From assembly GCA_022779365.1 (NCBI GenBank), contig JALFSI010000033.1, positions 1 to 64,000 of the forward strand: a stretch of DNA of 64,000 nt, in the 5' to 3' direction. Positions 47,531-55,164 of this stretch are shown piece by piece; within the stretch, counting starts at the first letter, position 1; each line of letters starts with the position of its first letter. The stretch comes from CAG-170 sp022779365 (GTDB lineage: Bacteria; Bacillota; Clostridia; Oscillospirales; Oscillospiraceae). Below the pieces are notes generated by a model. The model ran no database searches and had not been told where the DNA came from. It worked only from the letters and a program-made list of their open reading frames with translations. The position numbers and the translations under genes were made by a program.

Positions 47531-49678
47531 ATGGACCATATTTTTGCGATCATCGCGCAGGAACTGGACTGCGATGCCAGATCTGTCGAAAACGTCGCGT
47601 CGCTGCTCGACGCGGGCAATACCATCCCCTTCATCGCGCGCTACCGCAAGGAGGCACACGGCGGTATGGACGATACGCGCCTGCGGCGCTTGCAGACGCG
47701 GCTGGACTATCTGCGCAGCTTACAGGCGCGGCGCATTGAGCTTCGCGCGCTCATCTCCGCGCAGACGGAGCTGACGGACGAGCTGTCCGCCGCGATCGAG
47801 CACGCCGAAACACTTTCGGCGCTCGAGGATATTTACCGCCCGTACCGCCCCAAGCGCCGCACGCGCGCCACGATGGCGAAGGAAAAGGGGTTAGAGCCGC
47901 TGGCAGATGAGATTTTTGCGCAGCGACCCGGCGCGCCGCGCCCGGAGGTGCTGGCGGAGCGCTATGTAAGTGCCGAAAAGGGCGTGGAGTGCGTTCAGGA
48001 CGCGCTCGCGGGCGCGTCGGATATTCTCGCGGAGCGTTTTTCGGACGATGCCGCCATCCGCGGCGATGTGCGCACACTGCTCTGGCGCTCGGCGCGCCTT
48101 TGCAGCCGTGCGGCGGGGGAGGAGGACTCCGTTTACCGCCTGTACTACGACTTTTCACAGCCCGTGTCGAAGCTGCAGGGACATCAAATTTTGGCGCTCG
48201 ACCGCGGCGAGCGCGAGGGCTTTTTGAAGGTCACGCTTGAGCAGGACGAGCCTGCCGCTGTGCAGGCGATCCGCCGCCGCGCCGTCCGTCCCGGCAGCCC
48301 CGCGATGGCGTTTTTGGCGATCGTTGCGCAGGACTGCTTTGACCGTCTGCTCGCGCCGAGTCTGGAGCGCGAAGCGCGCGCGGAGCTGACGCAGCGTGCC
48401 TGCGCCGGGGCGATCGAAAATTTTGCGCTCAATCTGCGCCCTCTCCTGATGCAGCCGCCGGTGCGCGGGAGCGTGACGATGGGGCTCGATCCCGGCTACG
48501 CGCACGGCTGCAAGGTCGCCGTGGTGGACGCGACGGGCAAGGTGCTGGACACCACGGTCGTCTATCCCACCTTCAGCGCCCGCAAAAAGCAGGAAGCGAT
48601 CGACACGCTTAAAGCCATGTGCCGCCGCTGCGGCGTGCGGCATATCGCCATCGGCAACGGCACAGCCTCGCGCGAGACGGAGCAGATGACCGTCGAGCTG
48701 CTGCATGAGCTTCCCGGCGTGTCGTATATGATCGTGAACGAGGCGGGCGCGTCGGTCTACTCCGCATCGGAGCTGGCGGCGGAGGAATTTCCGCAGTATG
48801 ACGTGAACCTGCGCTCGGCGGTGTCCATCGCGCGGCGGCTGCAGGACCCGCTGGCGGAGCTGGTCAAAATTGACCCAAAAGCCATCGGCGTGGGGCAGTA
48901 TCAGCACGATATGCCAGAAAAGCAGCTCTCCGCCGCGCTGGAGGGCGTGGTGGAGGACTGCGTGAACGCCGTGGGCGTCGATCTCAACACCGCCTCGATG
49001 CCGCTTTTGCGGCAGGTCGCGGGGCTGAGCACGGCGACGGCGAAAAATATCGTCGCCTACCGCGAGGAAAACGGCGCGTTCTCGACCCGCCGGCAGCTCT
49101 TGAAAGTCCACAAGCTCGGACCGAAGGCGTTCGAGCAGTGCGCGGGCTTTCTGCGCGTGCCGGAGAGCAAAAACGTCCTCGACCGCACCGGCGTACACCC
49201 TGAATCCTACGACGCGGCGCAGAAGCTGCTGGCGCTTTGCGATTTTTCTCTTGTGGACGTGGGCACGCCTGCCATCGCGCAGCTCCCGCAGCGCGCCGCC
49301 GCGCTCGGCTATGACAAGCTCGCCGCGCAGTGCGGCTGCGGCGATATGACGCTGCGCGATATTGCGAAGGAGCTCGTCAAGCCCGGACGCGACCCGCGCG
49401 ACGAGCTGCCCGCGCCTATCCTGCGCACCGACGTGCTGGAGCTTAAGGATCTCAAGCCCGGCATGGTGCTTTCCGGCACGGTCCGCAACGTCATCGACTT
49501 CGGCGTGTTCGTGGACATCGGCGTCCATCAGGATGGGCTGGTGCACATTTCGCAGGTCTGCAACAGGTTCATCAAGCATCCCTCCGAGGTCGTACACGTC
49601 GGCGACGTGGTGCAGGTCAAGGTGCTGGAGGTCGATGAAAAGCGGGGGCGCATCAGCCTCACTATGAAGGGGGTCTGA
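47531..49678 (+). CDS. tex: Tex-family S1 RNA-binding protein
   Basis: 715 residues. N-terminal Tex helical domain (IPFIARYRKEAHGGMDD, LEDIYRPYRPKRRTRA), YqgF/RuvC-like nuclease domain (GLDPGYAHGCKVAVVD), helix-hairpin-helix region (VDLNTASMPLLRQVAGLS, ENGAFSTRRQLLKV) and a C-terminal S1 domain (GTVRNVIDFGVFVDIGVHQDG). Tex proteins bind nucleic acid and affect transcription and RNA stability; in several hosts they matter for toxin expression or stress. RBS AAAGGAG. Next gene starts 2 bp after the stop. Confidence 0.94.
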   Translation: MDHIFAIIAQELDCDARSVENVASLLDAGNTIPFIARYRKEAHGGMDDTRLRRLQTRLDYLRSLQARRIELRALISAQTELTDELSAAIEHAETLSALEDIYRPYRPKRRTRATMAKEKGLEPLADEIFAQRPGAPRPEVLAERYVSAEKGVECVQDALAGASDILAERFSDDAAIRGDVRTLLWRSARLCSRAAGEEDSVYRLYYDFSQPVSKLQGHQILALDRGEREGFLKVTLEQDEPAAVQAIRRRAVRPGSPAMAFLAIVAQDCFDRLLAPSLEREARAELTQRACAGAIENFALNLRPLLMQPPVRGSVTMGLDPGYAHGCKVAVVDATGKVLDTTVVYPTFSARKKQEAIDTLKAMCRRCGVRHIAIGNGTASRETEQMTVELLHELPGVSYMIVNEAGASVYSASELAAEEFPQYDVNLRSAVSIARRLQDPLAELVKIDPKAIGVGQYQHDMPEKQLSAALEGVVEDCVNAVGVDLNTASMPLLRQVAGLSTATAKNIVAYREENGAFSTRRQLLKVHKLGPKAFEQCAGFLRVPESKNVLDRTGVHPESYDAAQKLLALCDFSLVDVGTPAIAQLPQRAAALGYDKLAAQCGCGDMTLRDIAKELVKPGRDPRDELPAPILRTDVLELKDLKPGMVLSGTVRNVIDFGVFVDIGVHQDGLVHISQVCNRFIKHPSEVVHVGDVVQVKVLEVDEKRGRISLTMKGV

Positions 49679-49680
49679 CC

Positions 49681-50286
49681 GTGCGCGATAATTATGCGAT
49701 CACCACCGCCCGCGCGGCGCAGCTCTTTTTGGGCTACGACTCCGCTGCGATGGCGGAAAAATTCGCGCTGCCGCTGGATGAGGAGTATCTTTATATTACG
49801 TTTGTCGCCGCGCCATACCGCGTCAGCCGCAGAACGGGGCTGGTCGAGCGGCTGGGCGGCGCGCAGCCCGCGCCTGCGGGCTTCAACGAGAGCCTGACGA
49901 TCTACGATGTGCTGTGCGACTCCAAGCCGGGCTGCCGCCTGTCCGGGCGGTACTGCCGCGTCAACAGCCTGCCGGGTGTTGCGCAGACGGCGGGGCTCGG
50001 CAACGACCTGTTTGACAGCTATGCAGGGCGCTTTGACCGCGACCCGGCTGCGCTGGCGCGCGCGTGCGAAGCGCTCGGCGGCACACCGCTTTCCGGCGCG
50101 GACGTCGGCTATACGCTGCCGCTGTTCCCGTTTCTGCCGGTGCAGCTCCGCTTCTGGCACGGCGACGAGGAGTTCCCGCCGAGCCTCCAGCTCCTGTGGG
50201 ACGAGCACACCCTCCAGTTCATGCGCTACGAAACGACCTATTACGCCGCCAACCACCTCTTCACCCGCCTGAGCGAGGAAGCATAA
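49681..50286 (+). CDS. DUF3786 domain protein
   Basis: 201 residues. LDEEYLYITFVAAPYRVSR, SLTIYDVLCDSKPGCRLSG and LPLFPFLPVQLRFWHGDEEFPPSLQLLWDE match the DUF3786 family, found in anaerobes and often near corrinoid or metal-enzyme genes; function is unknown. GTG start 49681 lies 2 bp after the tex stop with GAAGGGGG inside tex, so translation is coupled. A terminator follows. Confidence 0.82.
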   Translation: MRDNYAITTARAAQLFLGYDSAAMAEKFALPLDEEYLYITFVAAPYRVSRRTGLVERLGGAQPAPAGFNESLTIYDVLCDSKPGCRLSGRYCRVNSLPGVAQTAGLGNDLFDSYAGRFDRDPAALARACEALGGTPLSGADVGYTLPLFPFLPVQLRFWHGDEEFPPSLQLLWDEHTLQFMRYETTYYAANHLFTRLSEEA

Positions 50287-50321
50287 AAAGCGGGCTGTTC
50301 CATTCGGAACAGCCCCTTTTT
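50285..50321. terminator. Bidirectional terminator between DUF3786 and carbamate kinase
   Basis: GGGCTGTTCC-ATTC-GGAACAGCCC with A-run before and CTTTTT after. Confidence 0.92.
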
Positions 50322-50323
50322 CG

Positions 50324-51259
50324 TTACTGATGCACGCGCGTGCCGGTTTTGCCGGCGATGCCGTCTTTAGCTTTTTCCAACAGGGTGATGAGCGCGGTGC
50401 GGCCGGGCTTGGACTCGGCGAACGAGACCGCAGCCTGCACCTTCGGCAGCATCGAGCCGGGGGCGAACTGCCCTTCATCGGCGTATTGCTTTGCCTCGGC
50501 GGGAGTGAGGTCGGAGAGCCATTGCTCGTTTTCCTTGCGGAAATTGATGGCGACCTTCTCAACAGCCGTGAGGATGATGAGCATATCGGCATCCAGCAGC
50601 TCGGCGAGCTTGGCGGACGCGAAATCCTTGTCGATGACGGCGGGCGTGCCGTAGAGCTTGCCGTCCTTCCGAATGACGGGGATGCCGCCGCCGCCGACGG
50701 TGATGACGACCGTTCCGGCGGCAACTAACGCCTGCACGGTGTTCTTCTCAATGACGTCGATGGGCTTGGGGGAGGGGACGACCTGACGGTAGCCGCGGCC
50801 GGCGTCCTCGACCATGGTATAGCCCTTTTCCTTAGCGATGCGCTCGGCAGTTTCCTGATCGTAGAATGCGCCGACGGGCTTGGTGGGCTTCTGGAAGGCG
50901 GGGTCGTCTTCGGAGACGAGCACCTGCGTCACGACGGTGGCGACATCCTTCCTTACGCCCCGCGCGGCAAGCTCGTTGCCGATGGCGTTCTGAAGATGGT
51001 AGCCAATGTAGCCCTGCGACATCGCGCCGCACTCCGGGAAGGGCATATCCGACTTGATTGCGCCGGCTTCGGCGGCGGTGGACATACCCAGATTGATCAT
51101 GCCGACCTGCGGGCCGTTGCCGTGGGCGATGACGACCTCGTTGCCCTCTTCAATGAGGTCCACGATGGGCTTTGCGGTTTCCCGCACGAGCGCGAGCTGC
51201 TCGGCGGGGGTGTTCCCCAGCGCGTTGCCGCCCAGCGCGATGACGATTCTCTTTGCCAT
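50324..51259 (-). CDS. arcC: Carbamate kinase
   Basis: 311 residues. Transfers phosphate from carbamoyl phosphate to ADP, giving ATP, ammonia and CO2. Motifs: RIVIALGGNALGNTPAEQ, AHGNGPQVGMINLG, RGYRQVVPSPKPIDVIE, VVITVGGGGIPV and the C-terminal GSMLPKVQAAVSF. It is the energy-conserving step for any pathway that releases carbamoyl phosphate, here presumably through YgeW. Third gene of the minus-strand ygeY-ygeW-arcC group but separated from ygeW by a 369-bp hairpin array, so its share of the transcript may be limited. Confidence 0.96.
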   Translation of the reverse strand: MAKRIVIALGGNALGNTPAEQLALVRETAKPIVDLIEEGNEVVIAHGNGPQVGMINLGMSTAAEAGAIKSDMPFPECGAMSQGYIGYHLQNAIGNELAARGVRKDVATVVTQVLVSEDDPAFQKPTKPVGAFYDQETAERIAKEKGYTMVEDAGRGYRQVVPSPKPIDVIEKNTVQALVAAGTVVITVGGGGIPVIRKDGKLYGTPAVIDKDFASAKLAELLDADMLIILTAVEKVAINFRKENEQWLSDLTPAEAKQYADEGQFAPGSMLPKVQAAVSFAESKPGRTALITLLEKAKDGIAGKTGTRVHQ

Positions 51260-51294
51260 GATAATTACCTCAAATCCAGAATTTCAGAATTTAT

Positions 51295-51622
51295 GGCGGG
51301 AGCAGCGCTCCGCCGTCGAACGAAACCCGCTTCGCTGGGCTTTCGTTCGAAAAAGTTTGCACCCTGCTGCGCGCATAATTTTTTGCGCAAGCGCAAAAAA
51401 TTTCACTTCGACGCTTCGCTCTGCATAAGTTCGACTTAGCCAAGAGCGCTGCGCGGAGCTTGCGCTCTTGGAGTCTCACTTAACTTGCAGGGCGTAGTGT
51501 GTTTTGTCCGACGTACACGCCGCCGGACAAAACGATCCACATCATTTTCGCCGCTGCGGCGGCGAAACTCTGCGAGGCTACAGCCTGTGGCGGGAGCAAC
51601 GCTCCCGCCACAGTTAGTATGC
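51295..51622. repeat. Hairpin array between ygeW and carbamate kinase
   Basis: About 330 bp of consecutive stem-loops. The ends are related: GGCGGGAGC-AG-CGCTCCGCC (51295-51315) and TGTGGCGGGAGC-AAC-GCTCCCGCCACA (51596-51622). Between them: TCGAACGAAA..TTTCGTTCGA (51316-51350), AATTTTTTGCGC-AA-GCGCAAAAAATT (51377-51402), CCAAGAGCGC..GCGCTCTTGG (51440-51471), GTTTTGTCCG..CGGACAAAAC (51501-51543), TTTCGCCGC..GGCGGCGAAA (51556-51577). No open frame of value. It looks like an inserted repeat element and will be transcribed in the operon. Confidence 0.8.
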
Positions 51623-51628
51623 CATGTA

Positions 51629-52822
51629 TTAGAACATTTTACGCTTCGAGTCGGCGGCGTCCAGATCCATCAGCGCGCTGACGGGGTCCTTGACCTGAGA
51701 CAGGAAGATCATTGCGGCGATGATGTACGGCTTGTAGGAAGCCTGCTTGTACAGCGGCACGAGGTAGCGGTCGAACACGGAGTTATCGACCTCGCCCTCG
51801 GGACAGGACAGACCCGAAATGTCGGCGGGCAGGCAGTGCAGGTACAGCGCCTTGCCATCCTTCGTGAGCTTCATCATCTCTTCGGAGCAGGTCCAGTCCT
51901 TATGCTGCGCGTTCTGCGCCAGCAGCTCCTTTTCCAGCTCGTCGATGCCCTTCTGGTCGCCCTTCACATACAGCTCGGAGCGCTTTTCCATCGCCTTAAA
52001 CGGCGCCCAGGACTTCGGATAGACGATGTCGGCGTCCTTGAACGCCTCCTCCATGGAGTTGGTCTTGTGGAACTTCGAGCCGTACTTTTCGCAGTTCTTG
52101 CGGGCGACCTCCTCGACCTCGGGGAATACGTCGTATCCTTCGGGATGTGCCAGCGTGACGTCCATGCCGAAGCGGGTGAACAGACCGATGACGCCCTGCG
52201 GGACGGACAGGGGCTTGCCGTAGCTGGGGGAGTATGCCCAGGTCATGGCGACCTTCTTGCCCTTGAGGTTCTCAACGCCGCCGAAGTAGTGGATGACGTG
52301 CAGCATATCCGCCATGCACTGCGTCGGATGATCGACGTCGCATTGCAGGTTCACGAGCGTCGGGCGCTGCTCGAGGATACCGTCGCGGTAGCCCTCCTCC
52401 AGCGCGTCCATAAAGGTCTTCTGATACTCATGACCCTGATGGATGTACATATCGTCGCGGATACCGATGACATCCGCCATGAAGGAGACCATGTTTGCGG
52501 TCTCACGGACGGTCTCGCCGTGGGCGATCTGGGACTTCTTCTCGTCGAGCACCTGCTCCTCCAGACCGAGAAGGTTGCAGGCGGAGGCGAAGGAGAAGCG
52601 GGTACGGGTGGAATTGTCGCGGAAGAGGGAGATGCCGAGCCCCGAGTTAAAGACGCGGGTGTTTTTATTGCGCTCACGCAGGTCGCGCAGAGCGTCGGCG
52701 ACGGTAAACACGGCGTCGATCTCGTCGTCGGTCTTGTCCCAGGTCCAGTAGAAGTCGGTCTTGTACATATTGTTGATGCGCAGGGTCTCAAGGTGGCGTG
52801 CCAGTTCAACAGTCTTGCTCAT
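51629..52822 (-). CDS. ygeW: Knotted carbamoyltransferase YgeW
   Basis: 397 residues. Carbamoyl-phosphate site DNSTRTRFSFASACNLLG (about 83-100), HPTQCMADMLHVIHYFGG, and HCLPADI near the end; length and motifs match YgeW, not ornithine carbamoyltransferase (about 310-340). YgeW is a structurally characterised knotted carbamoyltransferase whose natural substrate was long unknown; it sits in purine/urate catabolic clusters with ygeX and ygeY. Here it likely works in the phosphorolytic direction to give carbamoyl phosphate for carbamate kinase. RBS AAGGAG. Confidence 0.92.
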   Translation of the reverse strand: MSKTVELARHLETLRINNMYKTDFYWTWDKTDDEIDAVFTVADALRDLRERNKNTRVFNSGLGISLFRDNSTRTRFSFASACNLLGLEEQVLDEKKSQIAHGETVRETANMVSFMADVIGIRDDMYIHQGHEYQKTFMDALEEGYRDGILEQRPTLVNLQCDVDHPTQCMADMLHVIHYFGGVENLKGKKVAMTWAYSPSYGKPLSVPQGVIGLFTRFGMDVTLAHPEGYDVFPEVEEVARKNCEKYGSKFHKTNSMEEAFKDADIVYPKSWAPFKAMEKRSELYVKGDQKGIDELEKELLAQNAQHKDWTCSEEMMKLTKDGKALYLHCLPADISGLSCPEGEVDNSVFDRYLVPLYKQASYKPYIIAAMIFLSQVKDPVSALMDLDAADSKRKMF

Positions 52823-52901
52823 TGTTTTTCTCCTTGTATTTTATATGTAAAAGGGTTTGGGGTGGGGCGGACGGCGTGTCCGCCCCGATCAGAGTACAAA
52901 A

Positions 52902-54299
52902 TTACTTAATGTCGTTGCCGGTCAGCTCCTGACGGAAGCTGGTGGCAGAGCCGTCCTTGTTCTCGGGCTTGTACAGACCGGGAACCGCCGCGTACAGAGC
53001 TGCGCAGGTGACGAGGTCCTGCTTCCAGGTGATCTCGTTGGGCGCGTGCGCCTGAGATTCTGCACCCGGACCGAAGCCGACGCAGGGGATGCCGTACCGA
53101 CCCTGAATGGAAACGCCGTTGGTAGAGAACGTCCACTTATCGGTCAGCGGACGACCCTCGCGGGTGGAGGCTGCCTTGGCGTCGGGCGCGAGGCGCTTGT
53201 CGCCCCACAGGTTGTGATGCGCGTCGATCAGAGCCTGCACATGCGGCGCGGATTCCTTGTTGATCCAGGTGGGGAAGAAGCACTCGGTCTCGTACACATG
53301 GCCGGTCCACGCGGGACGGTCGTACATATACATGGAGACCTTGACGTCCTTGGCGTACTTTCTGCAGGCGGGCAGATCCTCGATCTCCTTCAGGCAGGAC
53401 TGATAGGTCTCGCCGGCGGTCATGCGGCGGTCGATGGAGATGGAGCAGGAGTCCGCCACGGCGCAACGGGAGGGAGAGGTGTAGAAGATCTGGCTGGTGG
53501 TGCAGCTGCCCTTGCCGAGGAAGCGGGCATCCTCGTAATGATCGGGGTTGTATTTCGGGTCGAGCATCTTCACAAGACCCTTGATCTCGACGGAATCGTC
53601 GGCGGGGTTCTCATACAGGTCGCGCACGTTGAGGATGACCTCCGCCATCTTGTGGATCGCGTTGTCGCCGCGCTCCGGCGCAGAGCCGTGGCAGGACACG
53701 CCGTGCATATCAACGCGGATCTCCATTCTGCCGCGGTGACCGCGATAGATGCCGCCGTCGGTCGGCTCGGTGGAGATGACAAACTCGATCTTGGAGCGGG
53801 CGTCCTCAGGACCGCCGAAGTATTCGTTGACGATGGACTGCCAGCACATACCGTCGCAGTCTTCTTCCTGCACAGAGCCGACGACCATGATCTTGTAGCC
53901 GGCGGGGATGAGGTCCAGATCCTTCATGATCTTGCCGCCGTAAGCCGCCGCCGCCATGCCGCCTTCCTGGTCAGAGCCGCCGCGGCCGTAGATGATGTCG
54001 TCGGTCTCGTAGCCCTCGTAGGGGTCGGCTTCCCAGTTCTCACGGTTGCCGATGCCGACGGTGTCGATATGGGAGTCAATGGCGATGATCTTGTCGCCGC
54101 TGCCGAGCCAGCCGATGACGTTGCCGAGCTTGTCGAACTCGACCTTGTCATAACCCAGAGCCTTGAGTTCTTCGGCGATGCGCTTGACCACGCCTTCTTC
54201 TTCACAGGATTCAGAGGGGATCGCGATCATATCCCGCAGGAACTTGCTCATGGCGGGCTTGTAGCCTTCCGCCGCCTTTTTGATGGCTTCAAAATTCAT
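52902..54299 (-). CDS. ygeY: M20-family amidohydrolase YgeY
   Basis: 465 residues. M20 metal site: IAIDSHIDTVGIGNRENW, YGRGGSDQEGGMAAAAYG, catalytic Glu in GSVQEEDCDGMCW, and STEPTDGGIYRGHRGRMEI; a dimerisation segment contains HGVSCHGSAPERGDNAI. Closest to YgeY, the hydrolase paired with YgeW in purine degradation loci, which is expected to cleave an amide or ureido intermediate. First gene of the minus-strand arm; its promoter overlaps the shared operator. Confidence 0.92.
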   Translation of the reverse strand: MNFEAIKKAAEGYKPAMSKFLRDMIAIPSESCEEEGVVKRIAEELKALGYDKVEFDKLGNVIGWLGSGDKIIAIDSHIDTVGIGNRENWEADPYEGYETDDIIYGRGGSDQEGGMAAAAYGGKIMKDLDLIPAGYKIMVVGSVQEEDCDGMCWQSIVNEYFGGPEDARSKIEFVISTEPTDGGIYRGHRGRMEIRVDMHGVSCHGSAPERGDNAIHKMAEVILNVRDLYENPADDSVEIKGLVKMLDPKYNPDHYEDARFLGKGSCTTSQIFYTSPSRCAVADSCSISIDRRMTAGETYQSCLKEIEDLPACRKYAKDVKVSMYMYDRPAWTGHVYETECFFPTWINKESAPHVQALIDAHHNLWGDKRLAPDAKAASTREGRPLTDKWTFSTNGVSIQGRYGIPCVGFGPGAESQAHAPNEITWKQDLVTCAALYAAVPGLYKPENKDGSATSFRQELTGNDIK

Positions 54300-54367
54300 T
54301 CAGATAGACCTCCCGTTTTCCCGGTTTTTTTAATAAGTACGCGCGCGAGGCGCACGTTGGTATCTCC

Positions 54368-54395
54368 ATCATAGCACAATCCGGCAGTTTGTCAA
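54368..54395 (-). promoter_or_regulatory. Promoter of ygeY-ygeW-arcC
   Basis: Minus strand TTGACA (54390-54395), 16 bp, TATGAT (54368-54373). The -35 is inside the palindrome AGTTTGTCAAACT. Confidence 0.8.
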
Positions 54396-54426
54396 ACTAA
54401 ATTTTTGTAAACCTAAAAATTTTTTG
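54387..54426. promoter_or_regulatory. Palindromic operator between the divergent purine-type operons
   Basis: AGTTTGTCAAACT (54387-54399) is a 13-bp dyad over the minus-strand -35; just beside it AAATTTTT..AAAAATTT (54401-54426) forms a second dyad lying upstream of the plus-strand -35. Suited to a regulator such as the YheO-type protein encoded next door. Confidence 0.6.
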
Positions 54427-54435
54427 AAAATCCCA

Positions 54436-54463
54436 TTGATTTTAGAAAAAACTGTGGTATGAT
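54436..54463 (+). promoter_or_regulatory. Promoter of the YheO-type regulator and PLP genes
   Basis: TTGATT (54436-54441), 16 bp, TATGAT (54458-54463). Confidence 0.75.
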
Positions 54464-54510
54464 GGGTACAGCGAAAACCGCAGATTCGGGATGAAAAACG
54501 GAGGTGTTCC

Positions 54511-55161
54511 ATGCTCGATCATGAAGCGCTTGAGGTACTCAAGCAGATCGCACACGGCGTGGCGACCCAGTTCGGGAGCAACTGCGAGGTCGTCATTCAC
54601 GAAATTTCGGAAAAAAGCGCCTACAGCTCGATCGTAGCGATCGAAAACGGTCATGTGAGCGGGCGAAAGGTCGGCGACGGTCCGTCGCACATCGTGCTGG
54701 AGCAGCTCGGTCACGCCGATGACTCGGCGCAGGATCACCTGTGCTATCTCACGCGCACGAAGGACGGCAAAATTCTCAAGTCCTCATCGGTCTATATCCG
54801 CGACGCCGCGGGGAAGATCGTTGCGATCTTCTGCATCAACTTTGACGTTTCGGCGCTGCAAATGTTTGAGGCGACGCTGCATGATCTCATCACGCCCGAC
54901 CTCAAGGAGCGCAAAGAGCCCGAACGCATCACGCTCAACGTCAGCGATCTTCTCGACGATCTCATCCGTCAGGCGGACGAGCTGGTCGGCAAGCCCGTTG
55001 CGCTGATGAATAAGGACGATAAGGTCAAGGCGATCCGATACCTCAATAAGTCGGGCGCGATGATGATCACAAAATCCGGCGATAAGATCGCTAAGCATTT
55101 CGGCATATCCAAGTATACATTGTACTCATATCTAGATAACGGAAAAACAGGAGGAGAATGA
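54511..55161 (+). CDS. YheO-type PAS/HTH transcriptional regulator
   Basis: 216 residues. N-terminal YheO-like PAS_6 domain (about 5-118: LKQIAHGVATQFGSNCEVVIHE, IFCINFDVSALQ) and C-terminal HTH_22/DauR-type domain (about 145-212: AIRYLNKSGAMMITKSG, KIAKHFGISKYTLYSYL). Such regulators sense small nitrogenous ligands, for example in D-arginine or nucleobase catabolism. The gene starts the plus-strand operon and ends 3 bp before the 492-residue PLP enzyme, so it most likely controls both divergent arms. Confidence 0.9.
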   Translation: MLDHEALEVLKQIAHGVATQFGSNCEVVIHEISEKSAYSSIVAIENGHVSGRKVGDGPSHIVLEQLGHADDSAQDHLCYLTRTKDGKILKSSSVYIRDAAGKIVAIFCINFDVSALQMFEATLHDLITPDLKERKEPERITLNVSDLLDDLIRQADELVGKPVALMNKDDKVKAIRYLNKSGAMMITKSGDKIAKHFGISKYTLYSYLDNGKTGGE

Positions 55162-55164
55162 CCA

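Noticed and set aside
51629..52822. Ornithine carbamoyltransferase (arginine deiminase pathway with arcC)
   Set aside because: 397 residues and the YgeW pattern do not fit argF/arcB; no arcA is present and ygeY is adjacent.
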